Below, one piece after another: positions 30,932 through 41,198 of a DNA stretch of 64,000 nt. A program made the position numbers and the translations under genes. The stretch is from RUG14199 sp964629225. Its GTDB lineage: Bacteria; Bacillota; Clostridia; Oscillospirales; CAG-272. Numbering within the stretch: the stretch's first letter is position 1; each line of letters opens with the position of its first letter. The notes under the pieces are model-generated. The model ran no database searches, had not been told where the DNA came from, and saw only the letters and a program-made list of their open reading frames with translations. The stretch is taken from the NCBI GenBank assembly GCA_964629225.1, contig CAZVQC010000007.1:18207-82206 (forward strand), written 5' to 3'.

Positions 30932-33900
30932 CTGAACTTATTACCGGAAGTGCCGGCAGCGGAAAGGGCACTTACATTATCGAAAAAATAAGAGAGCAGC
31001 TTGAAAAGAAGAAAAGAATGTTCCTCATCGTTCCGGAGCAGGAGGCTGTCATTTGGGAGAGGCGCATCTGCGCCGAGCTTCCCCCTGTGAGCGCACTGTA
31101 TCTTCAAGTCCTCAGTTTCAAGCGACTTGCAAACGAGGTCTTTAGAACCATTGGAGGGATCTCTTCCGACTTTTCGTCAAAGGGAAAGCGACTTCTTCTC
31201 ATGTGGAGCGCGGTTCTGTCGGTATCGCAGGAGTTGTCTGTCTATGGCGGAGACGGGGGCTTTGAGGACAAGTATGCTTCACTTATGCTGGACGTGGTGG
31301 ATGAACTGAAGCGGAACCGCATCGGTGCAAATGATCTTTCGGAGGCATCGAAAAGGCTGTCGGGAGAGGAAGAAGGGGCACTTGCAAAGAAGCTTTCGGA
31401 TATCTCGCTGATATACGGAGCGTATTCCGCGATCTGCAGTGAGACTAAGGGAAAGGATCCGGGAGACGCCCTTGAGGAGTTGGCGGCGGTGCTTCACGGA
31501 AGCGACTTTTTTGTCGGCAGTACCGTGTTCATCGATTCCTTCTACTCATTGACTCCGGCGGAGCTTGAGGTGCTGTATTGCATTCTCAGGAGCGCCGACG
31601 ATACCTTCATCACTTTCACCTTCGATCCAAAGGCTAATACGGTCCATTTTGAGCACGTGAAAAAGTTTTTTGAGGACGTGAAGTACCGGTGCCAAGTTGC
31701 GAAAAGCGATCTTAAAGAAGTGAGGCTCAAGGGCAACCGTCGCACGGAAAGGGAGGATCTTAAGTACCTGTCGGAGGCACTTTGGGACTTTTCCGCAAAG
31801 CCGTTTGAGGGAAGTTCGGATGGGATACGTATCATCGGTTGTTATGACAGGTATGAGGAAGCCCGTGCGGTGGGTGCTTTGATAGAGAGATTCGTTTCGG
31901 AAGGGACAAGGTACTCGCAGATAGCGGTGGTGGCAAAGGACATCGACAGACTGCGGGGGATAATCGACAGGCAGCTTGATGCCCTCGGAATACCCTACCA
32001 CATGGCGAGAAGGAGCGGACTTAAGAACGCTCCGGAGGTGAAACTGGCGGTCAGTCTTCTCAACTGCGTCGGCAAGGGGTATCGGCGTGAGGATGTCGTA
32101 GCCTGCCTTAAGACCGGTCTTTGCCCCGTGAACGACGGTGAGAGTGCCGCCTTTGAGGAGTATGTTGACACGTGGAACATCCGAGGCAAGAAGGCGTTCC
32201 TTTCGGATGACGGTTGGAGCATGAATCCCCTTGGATACACCGCTAAAATGACCGAAAGAAGCAAGCTTGAGCTTCGGGATGCAAACAGAGTACGGGAGGT
32301 GCTTGCCGCTGCCTTCAAAAAACTCACGGCGGTATTTGACGGCGGTACAGCGACGGTGCGTGATATCTGCCGTGCTCTTTATGAAGTCTTTGACGGGTGG
32401 GATGTCTTTTCCTCCTCCATGAGAGATGCCGAGCTTCTCCGCCTGTCCGGTCGAGATTCCGATGCCGCGATGGAGGAGAAGGTGTTTGAACTCATCGTTT
32501 CCGTCTTCGACGTTATGGAGCAGACGGTGGGGGACGTGAGGCTTGATGCCTGCCGGTTTGCAAGGCTGTTCTTTGCAGTAGCATCCACGTTCGACACCGG
32601 TGCGATCCCTGCGGGGATCGATATGGTGACACTGGGAAGTGCCACCGGTGTCCGTCTTGACGGGATAAAGCACGTTATCACCGTGGGATGTGTTGAGGGA
32701 GAGTTCCCGGCATCCGGAGAAAGACATGGAGTCTTTTCCGATGCGGACATAGAGGCTCTTGAGAAGGTAGACGTCAGATTTTTGGATGCGGATGACATGA
32801 ATGAGGATCTTTTCCGCTTTTGGCGGACGGTATCCTGCTCGTCCGAGAGCGTTACGCTGACGGTACCCCGTGCAGACGGCGAGAACACATTGCTTCCTTC
32901 CGTTGCGGTTAGAAGGATAAAAAAGCTTTTCGGCACCGTCGAAGAAGAGTTCTCCGACGGTGCCGAGAGGGACGGGGTGTTTTCAAAAAGAAGTGCTGAG
33001 GCTCTTGCTCCCTATCTTGAAGGAGGAGCCGCTCTCGGTGTTATTCGCCGCATTGCGGATGAGGACGGAGATATCGATATTCCGAAAAAGCAGGAATGTC
33101 CTCTTTGCGCCGACGGTGACAGGGTCTCCAAGGGATGCGCCGATGCACTGTGGGGCGGCGGTATGTCGCTTACTCAGTCCCGCATCGACAAGTTCTCTTC
33201 CTGCCGTTTCGCATTTTATATGAACTATGTTTTGGGCCTTGAGGAGCAGAGGCGGGCGAACGTAAGTGCCGCCGACAGCGGAAACTTCATTCATAAGGTG
33301 CTCGAAGTCTACTTCGGCGCCGTTAAGAGCCGTGACGAGCTTCCGGAAGGTGAGGAGATGAGGCGTAGGATATCCGAGATAACGGAGGATTACGCAAGGG
33401 ACTCCATGGGCTCTGCCAACATCACACCGAGACAGAGATTCCTTCTCGGAAGACTTGAGCGCAGCGCGGTGATGCTTACCGATCTGATATCGGAAGAGTT
33501 CAGACAGTCAGGATTCTTCCCGTTTGCATTTGAGATGCCCTTTAACGGAAAAGAGGGAAATCCCGCCCCACCAAGATTCGAGACAAAGGACGGGACACCG
33601 GTGACTCTCTACGGAGTCATCGACAGACTTGACACCTTAAGGACGGAGGATGCGGTCTATGTCAGAGTGGTGGACTACAAGACCGGTACCAAGAAGTTCG
33701 ATCCTAAAAAGATAGAAAAGGGAAAGGATCTTCAGCTCCTTATCTACCTTTTTGCTCTGTGCAACTCGGGAAAAGCGGACTTTAGGGAGCGGATAGCACC
33801 CGGCGGCAGGGCTCTTCTGCCTGCGGGGGCGATGTATTTCAGCGCTCCGCCGGACAGCGCAAAAAGTGACTGCTATACCGGTCCGGAGTACGGCACGGAC

Positions 33901-34215
33901 GTAGCCAAGAAAAACGTCCTCAGAAGCGGTATCTTTCTTGACGATGAGAAGGTGCTTCGAGCAATGGACAGCGGTCTTAGCGGAAAGTTCATTCCGAAGT
34001 ACAAAGCGGGTGCCACTTCCTTCGCAACACTTGAACGCTTTGGAGTGCTGTCGGGAGAGATAGAGTCGATAGTAGTGTCCATTGCGGACAGCATCAAGGG
34101 CGGAGACTGCAGAAGCATTCCGGCTGAGCCGGGACGGAACGGAAGTTGTGAATACTGTAAAATGAAGCCGATATGTCGGCACATTGAAGGAATGGGAGGT
34201 GAGAGCGATGAGTGA
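30928..34215 (+). CDS. addB: AddB subunit of the AddAB helicase-nuclease
   Basis: 1095 aa. Walker A-like GSAGSGKGTYI sits at the N terminus. A UvrD-like helicase fold without the full motif set follows, then a C-terminal RecB-type nuclease domain (VVDYKTGTKKF). An Fe-S cluster is built from a distant Cys (SSCRFAFYM) plus CEYCKMKPIC at the end, as in Bacillus AddB. The complex resects double-strand breaks for RecA-dependent repair. Overlaps addA by 8 bp. Confidence 0.93.
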   Translation: MTELITGSAGSGKGTYIIEKIREQLEKKKRMFLIVPEQEAVIWERRICAELPPVSALYLQVLSFKRLANEVFRTIGGISSDFSSKGKRLLLMWSAVLSVSQELSVYGGDGGFEDKYASLMLDVVDELKRNRIGANDLSEASKRLSGEEEGALAKKLSDISLIYGAYSAICSETKGKDPGDALEELAAVLHGSDFFVGSTVFIDSFYSLTPAELEVLYCILRSADDTFITFTFDPKANTVHFEHVKKFFEDVKYRCQVAKSDLKEVRLKGNRRTEREDLKYLSEALWDFSAKPFEGSSDGIRIIGCYDRYEEARAVGALIERFVSEGTRYSQIAVVAKDIDRLRGIIDRQLDALGIPYHMARRSGLKNAPEVKLAVSLLNCVGKGYRREDVVACLKTGLCPVNDGESAAFEEYVDTWNIRGKKAFLSDDGWSMNPLGYTAKMTERSKLELRDANRVREVLAAAFKKLTAVFDGGTATVRDICRALYEVFDGWDVFSSSMRDAELLRLSGRDSDAAMEEKVFELIVSVFDVMEQTVGDVRLDACRFARLFFAVASTFDTGAIPAGIDMVTLGSATGVRLDGIKHVITVGCVEGEFPASGERHGVFSDADIEALEKVDVRFLDADDMNEDLFRFWRTVSCSSESVTLTVPRADGENTLLPSVAVRRIKKLFGTVEEEFSDGAERDGVFSKRSAEALAPYLEGGAALGVIRRIADEDGDIDIPKKQECPLCADGDRVSKGCADALWGGGMSLTQSRIDKFSSCRFAFYMNYVLGLEEQRRANVSAADSGNFIHKVLEVYFGAVKSRDELPEGEEMRRRISEITEDYARDSMGSANITPRQRFLLGRLERSAVMLTDLISEEFRQSGFFPFAFEMPFNGKEGNPAPPRFETKDGTPVTLYGVIDRLDTLRTEDAVYVRVVDYKTGTKKFDPKKIEKGKDLQLLIYLFALCNSGKADFRERIAPGGRALLPAGAMYFSAPPDSAKSDCYTGPEYGTDVAKKNVLRSGIFLDDEKVLRAMDSGLSGKFIPKYKAGATSFATLERFGVLSGEIESIVVSIADSIKGGDCRSIPAEPGRNGSCEYCKMKPICRHIEGMGGESDE

Positions 34216-37200
34216 CGGCAAAGTATGTTGGACAAGAACTCAAGAGAAAGTTATCGGTTCCAAGAAATGCGGGATACTTCTTTCCGCCGGAGCGGGAAGC
34301 GGTAAGACTGCGGTATTGACCGAGCGGGTCACGAGGCTTGTCATGGATGAGAAAAACGGGATCCCGATCTCAAGGATGCTCATCGTCACCTTCACCAAGG
34401 CCGCAGCGGGAGAACTGCGGGACAGGATAAGAAAGAAATTGACCGATGCGGTCGGAGACCGCTCGACTCCCTACCTTGTGAAACAGCTCGTGGATCTTGA
34501 AAACGCCGAGATCGACACCATATCGGCGTTCTTCTACCGTTCCGTGAGAGCCAATGCGCCGCTTTTGTCGCTCCCTCCGGACGTGAGAGTGGGGGAGACT
34601 GCTGCTGTCTGCGCCATTGAGAAGAAGGTAATGCGAGACGTGGTGGATGACTTTTTTGACACGGCAGATTCGGACTTTGAGGAACTTGCGGACTGCCTGT
34701 CATCCTCAAAAGATGAGACGAAGCTTGACACGGTGCTTCTTGAACTGGCCAAGACTCTCAGAGGAAAAGGCGTCTCTCCCGAAAAGATAGCAAGAGAAGC
34801 TTTTGACCTTGAAAATGCGGAGGACTTTCTCGACTCCGCGCCCGGCATCTTTCTGAGGGAGCGAATAGGGGAACTTGCAAAGCACTATCTTTTTGCATTC
34901 GGGGTGCTTTTGGAGGCTGTTGAGTCCGATGAGGACGTTATGAAGGCCTATGGCGACAATTTTGAATTTTTTGCTTCTTACCTCACCGCCCTCAAACGGG
35001 AGGCGAAGAGCGGCACCTACGCCACTTTAAAAAAGCTGATCGATGAGCCGATACCGAAACTCGGATCCCTCAAATACAAGACGGAGGATGCCCTCTGCTT
35101 TTCCGATCTTAAAAACCGCCTTTCGGATTCCATAAAAAAGCTGAGAGCAGAGGTGTTCGATGCGGAAGCTCCCGTTCTTCAATTAGTGATAGAAAAGAGC
35201 TGCCGTATCAGTCGCAAGATCGCTCAGGTTATGGAATGTTATTTCGATCGGCTTGCAAAGGAGAAAAGGGATCGGGGCATCGTGGATTTCGATGATCTCG
35301 GACTGATGGCAAAGAAGATATTCTGCAATGAGGACGGAGGCCCCACCCGTGCGGCTCTTGAACTGTCCGAAAAATACGATTGCATCTTTGTTGACGAGTA
35401 TCAGGACACCGACGGCATCCAAGATGCGGTATTCTCCGCCATAAGCACCGGTAAAAGCCGCTTTATGGTAGGTGACGTAAAACAGAGCATCTACGCTTTC
35501 AGAGGTGCCGACCCGTCGGTATTCAATTCCTACCGCGACAGATGGAAGAGCGGGAAAGACGGCAGTGGTGAGAATGACTGCGTAACGGTCTTTATGCGTG
35601 AGAACTTTCGCTCGTCAAAGAACGTTATTGATTTTGCGAATCTGGTGTCGGAGGTAATGTTTGACGGCTCCGATACCCCATTTGAAACGGGAGACCGTCT
35701 CATTTGTTCGAAAAACGGCGGTGAGGACAACGGGAAGAAGACGGAGATCTGCATCGTCGGTGAGGACAAGGAAGCGGGGATATCCGGAAGGGAAGCGGAG
35801 TGCGAATACGTAGCGGATCGGATAGAGGGAATGCTTGCAAGGGAAAAAAAGGACGACGGCACTCCCGTCACCCCCTCGGACATTGCCGTGCTTTTGAGAA
35901 ATGCCACCCATGCCGGAGAATTCGCCGCCGCCTTGAAGCGCCGCGGGATCCCGGTGTCCGACCTTGCCACCTTGGAATTCTTTGAGCAGAGTGAAGTTCT
36001 GCTTGTACTCAGCATTTTAAACGCCATCGACAACCCGCTCAGGGACATCTACCTTGCGGGGACTATGAAGAGTCCGGTATTCTGCTTCACCGTGGACGAT
36101 CTTCTGAAGATTCGACGCAGCGGTAGCGACTGTCCGCTTTGGCACAGCGTTCTTGATTACTGTGAGCACGGGGAGGACAGAGAACTGTCCGGGCGATGCT
36201 CCGACTTTGTGAGATTCATCGAAGCGTACCGATTTGAATCAAGGCGGATGGGAGCAGACAGGATACTGTCATCTCTCTATCAGTCCCTGTCCCTTATGTG
36301 GCTCCGTGACGGTATCGGGGACGGAGTGCTGTCCGGACAGCGGATAAGAGAGAATCTCACCATCCTCTACGAGTACGCAAGACGGTTCGAGGAAAATAGT
36401 TTTTCCGGACTTTCCGGCTTCATAACGTTTCTAAGCGAGCTTGCGGAAGAAAAGAAAAAGAGCGCGGATATCTCATCCGACGGCATGGTGAGAATAATAA
36501 CCATCCACAGATCGAAGGGACTTGAGTTTCCGGTCTGCTTCCTTTGCGAATGCGACGTCAAGTTTTCGGACAAGGAACTCAAAAAGCCGATATTGCTTGA
36601 GGGAGATATGGGGCTCGCTTTCAGGATCAAGGATGAGAGCGGTCTTGTCGCCTGCAACACGCCCATGCGCTATGCCGCAAAGGAGTCGATGCGGCGCCGT
36701 GCGGTCTTTGAGGAGATGAGGGTGCTTTACGTGGCCCTGACCCGTGCAAGGGAGAGAATGATAGTCACCTGCGCCGCGAAGGGGGATCCCCTTGAAAAAG
36801 CAAAGGAGGATTGGCGGTTCTATGACGGTTACATAGGAAGTAACGCCGTCTGCTTTGCCGACTGGATACTGCCGGCGGCAATGGGAGCGACAGAGAATGG
36901 AGAGGATAGCTTTTTCACAGTCATTGAGGCATCATATTCAAGCGTTTCGGAGGTGTCGGCACAAGGGACCTCGGAAGATGCCAAATGCGAAGAAAACGGC
37001 CTATATGAGCTCTACAGAGAGCGTTTCTCGTTCGACTACCCCTTCGGGTATCTCGCAAATATTCCCGCCAAGCTCACGGTATCAAAACTGAAGCCGGATA
37101 TCCTTGACGATGACGAACTCACCGGAGGACTTGAAAGCGGAATGAGGCTTGTGGCGGAGAGCTTGAAAAGACCTATCGGAAACATCAAAAACGCTTTTGA

Positions 37201-37819
37201 CGGGCACCGAAACAGAAGGAGGAACGACGCTCCGGTCCCGGCATTCATGCAGAAGGATCGCACAGTGGATCCGGCGGCTGCGGGAACTGCGACCCACGTC
37301 TTCCTTCAGTTCTGCGATCTTAAAAAGCTATGCGAGGATCCAGACGGAGAACTTGAGAGGCTGGTGTCGGCGGGATTCCTCGATCGGACGATGGCTGACA
37401 TTGTCAACATGGATGAAGTGAGGATGTTCAAGGACAGTGAATTCTTCTCTGACATCCTTGATGCTTCCGAGATACGGAGGGAATTCCGATTCAACGTGGC
37501 GATACCTGCGGCGGAGCTGACCTCCACGGAATACTTGAGGGAACGGTTCGAGAAAAACGGAGACACCGTCACGGTCCAGGGAGTCTGCGACATTATACTG
37601 AGAGACCGAAAGGGAGAGTTGATACTGGCGGACTACAAGACCGACAGGATCCCGGAAGGAATGGATCTTGAAGATGCCCGAAGGATGTTGTCTGAGCGCC
37701 ATCGGGATCAGCTGAACTACTATAAAAGGGCACTTGAGGCGATATACGGAGAAGAGATCCGCCGAGTGCTGGTCTACTCCCTCGCCCTCGGCGACACCGT
37801 CGATATTTTTTTGAGGTGA
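34208..37819 (+). CDS. addA: AddA helicase-nuclease subunit
   Basis: 1203 aa from ATG 34208 (GGAGGTG upstream). Superfamily-1 helicase motifs are complete: SAGAGSGKTAVLTERV (I), FVDEYQDTD (II), VGDVKQSIYAFRGADP (III), TIHRSKGLEFPVCF (V) and LYVALTRARERMIV (VI). The C-terminal nuclease domain shows ADYKTDRIPE. It provides the 3-prime to 5-prime motor and one of the two nucleases of AddAB. Recognition of a Chi-like sequence would depend on AddB. Confidence 0.95.
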   Translation: MSDGKVCWTRTQEKVIGSKKCGILLSAGAGSGKTAVLTERVTRLVMDEKNGIPISRMLIVTFTKAAAGELRDRIRKKLTDAVGDRSTPYLVKQLVDLENAEIDTISAFFYRSVRANAPLLSLPPDVRVGETAAVCAIEKKVMRDVVDDFFDTADSDFEELADCLSSSKDETKLDTVLLELAKTLRGKGVSPEKIAREAFDLENAEDFLDSAPGIFLRERIGELAKHYLFAFGVLLEAVESDEDVMKAYGDNFEFFASYLTALKREAKSGTYATLKKLIDEPIPKLGSLKYKTEDALCFSDLKNRLSDSIKKLRAEVFDAEAPVLQLVIEKSCRISRKIAQVMECYFDRLAKEKRDRGIVDFDDLGLMAKKIFCNEDGGPTRAALELSEKYDCIFVDEYQDTDGIQDAVFSAISTGKSRFMVGDVKQSIYAFRGADPSVFNSYRDRWKSGKDGSGENDCVTVFMRENFRSSKNVIDFANLVSEVMFDGSDTPFETGDRLICSKNGGEDNGKKTEICIVGEDKEAGISGREAECEYVADRIEGMLAREKKDDGTPVTPSDIAVLLRNATHAGEFAAALKRRGIPVSDLATLEFFEQSEVLLVLSILNAIDNPLRDIYLAGTMKSPVFCFTVDDLLKIRRSGSDCPLWHSVLDYCEHGEDRELSGRCSDFVRFIEAYRFESRRMGADRILSSLYQSLSLMWLRDGIGDGVLSGQRIRENLTILYEYARRFEENSFSGLSGFITFLSELAEEKKKSADISSDGMVRIITIHRSKGLEFPVCFLCECDVKFSDKELKKPILLEGDMGLAFRIKDESGLVACNTPMRYAAKESMRRRAVFEEMRVLYVALTRARERMIVTCAAKGDPLEKAKEDWRFYDGYIGSNAVCFADWILPAAMGATENGEDSFFTVIEASYSSVSEVSAQGTSEDAKCEENGLYELYRERFSFDYPFGYLANIPAKLTVSKLKPDILDDDELTGGLESGMRLVAESLKRPIGNIKNAFDGHRNRRRNDAPVPAFMQKDRTVDPAAAGTATHVFLQFCDLKKLCEDPDGELERLVSAGFLDRTMADIVNMDEVRMFKDSEFFSDILDASEIRREFRFNVAIPAAELTSTEYLRERFEKNGDTVTVQGVCDIILRDRKGELILADYKTDRIPEGMDLEDARRMLSERHRDQLNYYKRALEAIYGEEIRRVLVYSLALGDTVDIFLR

Positions 37820-37822
37820 AAA

Positions 37823-38779
37823 ATGAGAAAAGAAACACAGAGAAATACCAACCCCTTTCCCTATTCCGACACCAACAAGCGCTACCACACCTTCGACTAT
37901 TTCGTTCGAAAGACCTTCGGTGAAAAATGTGCCAAGATATCACTTGATGCCGGGTTCACCTGCCCAAATATCGACGGAAGGACCTCTACCGGCGGCTGTA
38001 TCTACTGCAAGAACGGCTCCTCATCATCCCACGGAAAGAGCCTTCGGGAGCAGTATCTTGCCGGAGCAGAGGTGATGAAAGCGAAATGGGATTGCCGACT
38101 TTTCATACCCTACCTTCAGGCTCACACCAACACTTACGCCCCGATCGAGGTGCTGAGACGGATCTATGAGGAGGTGTCTTCCTTCGAGGGAGCCGTGATG
38201 CTTTCCATTGCGACAAGGGCGGATTGCCTTGAAGATGAGGTGGTGGAGCTGCTCGGAGAAGTATCAAGAAAGATACCGCTGACGGTGGAACTGGGACTTC
38301 AAAGTGCGAAGGACGAGACAGCCGCTCTGATCAACAGAGGTCACACCTACGGTCAGTTCCTTGAGGGATACGAAAGGCTGAGAGCGCAGGGAGGCAACAT
38401 AAGGATCGCCGTCCACCTCATAAGCGGGCTTCCCGGAGAGGATCTCGGGGACATGGTGGAGAGCGCAAAAAAAGTCGGAGCCCTTCGCCCCGATATGATA
38501 AAATTGCATCTGCTTCACGTGCTGAGAGGGACCCCTCTTTCCGCAATGTACAACATGGGAAAATACGTTCCCATGACCCTTGAGGAGTACGTTTTGGCCG
38601 TCTGTGATCAGCTTGAGGTGATCCCTGCCGAAACTGTCATCGGCAGAGTTACCGGAGACGGGGTGAAGGAGGATCTTACAGCGCCCCTTTGGAGTCTTAA
38701 AAAGACTGTTGTGGCAAACGAGATCGACAAAGAGCTTTTCAGACGGGACAGCTTTCAGGGAAAATATTTCAATCGCTGA
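37823..38779 (+). CDS. Radical SAM protein, TIGR01212/YhcC family
   Basis: 318 aa. The cluster-binding cysteines appear as CPNIDGRTSTGGCIYC, with the widened first gap characteristic of TIGR01212. HTNTYAPIEVLRRIYEEV, VELGLQSAKDETA and HLISGLPGE are further radical-SAM core signatures. The reaction is unknown; homologs are often near DNA or tRNA maintenance genes. It starts 3 bp after addA, so it belongs to the same transcript, and is followed by a strong terminator. Confidence 0.88.
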   Translation: MRKETQRNTNPFPYSDTNKRYHTFDYFVRKTFGEKCAKISLDAGFTCPNIDGRTSTGGCIYCKNGSSSSHGKSLREQYLAGAEVMKAKWDCRLFIPYLQAHTNTYAPIEVLRRIYEEVSSFEGAVMLSIATRADCLEDEVVELLGEVSRKIPLTVELGLQSAKDETAALINRGHTYGQFLEGYERLRAQGGNIRIAVHLISGLPGEDLGDMVESAKKVGALRPDMIKLHLLHVLRGTPLSAMYNMGKYVPMTLEEYVLAVCDQLEVIPAETVIGRVTGDGVKEDLTAPLWSLKKTVVANEIDKELFRRDSFQGKYFNR

Positions 38780-38786
38780 GAAGTGA

Positions 38787-38816
38787 AAAACGGCGGACTT
38801 TAACGTCCGCCGTTTT
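38787..38816. terminator. Bidirectional terminator between convergent genes
   Basis: A perfect 12-bp stem (38787-38798 with 38805-38816, loop TTTAAC) with A and T tracts at its ends. Confidence 0.9.
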
Positions 38817-38827
38817 CTGTTTGAAAG

Positions 38828-39580
38828 TTATGCAAGCTCCGCCCGGGATGCAAGGCATTCACCCAGCCTTGCGTAGCCAAGGTCGTTGAGATGCGCCTGA
38901 TCCGCATATTGAGGATATGGGGCATCGTATTTTTTGTTCGGGTCGTAGTCGGGTCTTATCGCTGTGGGGGAATTTGCGAAATAGTCCCAGGTAAAGCGGT
39001 TGATGCCGCTGGTCTTCCAGGTGTTGCAGAATGGGAGGTTAAAATATGCCGCAATATCCTCGATGATCTCCGACATGGTCTCAAGGCTCCTGCCGCTTCC
39101 CCTTGGGAAATCTTCGTATCCGTCCCGGTCCACCCAATCGTATCTACCGACGCAGTGAGGAGCCGCAAGCATGATGTGGCAGGTGATATTTCCCGTTTTC
39201 TTCATCATGCCGAAAAGATGCTCAAGGACGAAATCGAATTTTCCGTAGAGGGTGTCATCCTTCGGGAACATATCTCCTCTTTTACCGTATTCCGCATGGC
39301 GCTCGTTGTAGGGCGCTAAGATGATGATGAGATCCGCCCATTTTACCTCGTCCTCGGACAGAGGGTGGAACGCGCCGGAGCATCCGGTCTTCGGATCGTA
39401 TTTGACGTCCGGAGTCTCACTTGCCCCAAGTCCCATGAACATATCCACAAGTCCGATGCCGCCGTAGGCGTGGGTCTTGACCTCGGCTCCGGTGATCTCA
39501 CTGAATTTTTTTTGCCAACGTCCGTCGGACGTGATGCTGTCTCCTATGCAGAGAACGTGTTTCTCTTTCCACTTGCTCAT
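38828..39580 (-). CDS. SGNH/GDSL hydrolase
   Basis: 250 aa from ATG 39580 (AAAGGCGG upstream). Block I is CIGDSITSDG with the nucleophile Ser, the Gly block is in YGGIGLVDMFMG, and the catalytic Asp/His are in DQAHLNDLGY. No signal peptide, so probably cytoplasmic. The frame extends 67 codons upstream, but the mapped promoter lies inside that extension, which supports the shorter start. Esterase on acylated sugars or lipids is the family expectation. Confidence 0.87.
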   Translation of the reverse strand: MSKWKEKHVLCIGDSITSDGRWQKKFSEITGAEVKTHAYGGIGLVDMFMGLGASETPDVKYDPKTGCSGAFHPLSEDEVKWADLIIILAPYNERHAEYGKRGDMFPKDDTLYGKFDFVLEHLFGMMKKTGNITCHIMLAAPHCVGRYDWVDRDGYEDFPRGSGRSLETMSEIIEDIAAYFNLPFCNTWKTSGINRFTWDYFANSPTAIRPDYDPNKKYDAPYPQYADQAHLNDLGYARLGECLASRAELA

Positions 39581-39626
39581 GAAATGCCGCCTTTCGATCT
39601 TCGCATATAATGTACTGTATGAAACA

Positions 39627-39655
39627 ATGATAGCACAGTCGGGGGAAGATTTCAA
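39627..39655 (-). promoter_or_regulatory. Promoter of the SGNH hydrolase gene
   Basis: Minus strand TTGAAA (39650-39655), 17-bp spacer, TATCAT (39627-39632). Confidence 0.75.
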
Positions 39656-39724
39656 GCAAAAAAGATCCGCGCTTTTCGAAAAAAAGGCTGTCAAAAAGAT
39701 TTTTGAAAGATTTTTCGATACCAC

Positions 39725-39753
39725 TTGTATTTTTCTTTCGCATGTGCTATAAT
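39725..39753 (+). promoter_or_regulatory. Promoter of the aminotransferase gene
   Basis: TTGTAT (39725-39730), 17-bp spacer, TATAAT (39748-39753). The leader contains a small palindromic hairpin (AATTCCG-ACT-CGGAATT). Confidence 0.8.
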
Positions 39754-39828
39754 AATTCCCGAAATGAGGGATTTTTTGCAAATTCCGACTCGGAATTATT
39801 CAAAAATGCAAGTCCGGAGGTTTTGAGC

Positions 39829-41118
39829 ATGACTGAATTTAGAAACATGACGAAGGCGCAGCTTGAGGCTGTCTACAGCGAGACGAAAGCGGAACTTAAA
39901 AGATGGGAGGAAAGGGGAGTCCATCTCGACATAACGAGAGGAAAGCCCGGACAGTCCCAGCTTGATCTTTCCAGCGAAATGCTGACGGTCGTTTCCGACA
40001 GGGACGATTGCTTTGCCGAAAACGGGCTTGACTGCAGAAACTACGGTATCCTTGACGGGCTTCCGGAGACCAAGAGACTTTTTTCCGATCTTCTCGGCAT
40101 CCCCGCAGAGAGGATCATGGTGCTTGGCAACTCTTCGCTCAACGTGATGTTCGACACCATAGTAAGAGCGATGCTCTTCGGTGTTGCAGGAGGATTTGAG
40201 CCTTGGTGCAGACAGGGAAGGATCAAATTCATCTGTCCCAGCCCCGGTTACGACAGGCATTTTGCCATCTGTCAGAAGCTGGGCATCGAGATGATCCCCG
40301 TGGCGATGACTCCCGACGGCCCCGACATGAACGCCGTCTACGATATCGCCTGCTCCGACCCGTCGGTAAAAGGCATCTGGTGCGTTCCCAAGTTCTCGAA
40401 TCCCGACGGTATCACCTATTCCGACGAGACGGTAGAGCAGTTTGCGGCTCTTCGTCCGGCGGCTAACGACTTCAGGATATTCTGGGACAATGCCTACTCC
40501 GTCCATGAGCTGACGGACGAGAAGGTGGAGCTTCTCGACATCTTCAAGGCGGCGGAAAAATACGGCACGGAGGACAACATATTCTATTTTGCCTCCACGT
40601 CCAAGATAACCTTCCCCGGATCGGGTGTTGCCATCATGGCGGCCAGCGAGAAGAACATTGAGCACATCAAGCCGATACTTGCCACGCAGACTATCGGATA
40701 CGATAAGATTAACCAGATGCGGCACGTAAAATACTTCAAAAATGCCGAGGGCATCAGAGAACACATGAAGAAGCACGCCGCTATCATCAAGCCCAAGTTC
40801 GATATCGTGACCTCCACCTTCAGGCGGGAGCTTGGCGGTCTCGGCATTGCTACGTGGAACGAGCCCAAGGGCGGGTACTTTATCAGCCTCAACGTGGAGG
40901 ACGGCCTTGCAAGACGTGTCTACCGCCTTGCAATGAAAGCGGGAGTCGCTTTGACCCCTGCGGGAGCAACGTATCCCTACGGAAGGGATCCGAGAGACAG
41001 AAATATCCGCATTGCTCCCACTTATCCGGATGACAAGGAGCTTAAGGATGCCCTTGAGATACTCTGCCTCTGCATCAAGAGAGCCTCCGCGGAAAAGCAC
41101 TTAAAGGAGCTCTCGTAA
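39829..41118 (+). CDS. PLP-dependent aminotransferase (PF12897, aspartate-type)
   Basis: 429 aa from ATG 39829 with GGAGG 8 nt upstream; earlier in-frame codons precede the transcription start. Fold-type I landmarks are LDITRGKPGQ, GNSSLNVMFDTI, CPSPGYDRHFA, VPKFSNPDGITY, FWDNAYSVHEL and the PLP-lysine motif STSKITFPGSGVA. This family (Asp_aminotransf) is widespread in Clostridia and acts on aspartate/alanine-type amino acids. Monocistronic, closed by a strong terminator. Confidence 0.9.
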   Translation: MTEFRNMTKAQLEAVYSETKAELKRWEERGVHLDITRGKPGQSQLDLSSEMLTVVSDRDDCFAENGLDCRNYGILDGLPETKRLFSDLLGIPAERIMVLGNSSLNVMFDTIVRAMLFGVAGGFEPWCRQGRIKFICPSPGYDRHFAICQKLGIEMIPVAMTPDGPDMNAVYDIACSDPSVKGIWCVPKFSNPDGITYSDETVEQFAALRPAANDFRIFWDNAYSVHELTDEKVELLDIFKAAEKYGTEDNIFYFASTSKITFPGSGVAIMAASEKNIEHIKPILATQTIGYDKINQMRHVKYFKNAEGIREHMKKHAAIIKPKFDIVTSTFRRELGGLGIATWNEPKGGYFISLNVEDGLARRVYRLAMKAGVALTPAGATYPYGRDPRDRNIRIAPTYPDDKELKDALEILCLCIKRASAEKHLKELS

Positions 41119-41160
41119 CAGTTCACGGAATGAAAGTGCGCAAACGGAAGGGTGAAAAAA

Positions 41161-41198
41161 TTAAAAGGTCGGGCAAAGCATTTTGCCCGACCTTTTAA
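41161..41198. terminator. Bidirectional terminator after the aminotransferase
   Basis: A 17-bp stem (41161-41177 with 41182-41198, loop GCAT). The downstream T-tract is better on the minus strand (CCTTTTAATTTTTT), so it can also end a leftward RNA from the adjoining non-coding block. Confidence 0.88.
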
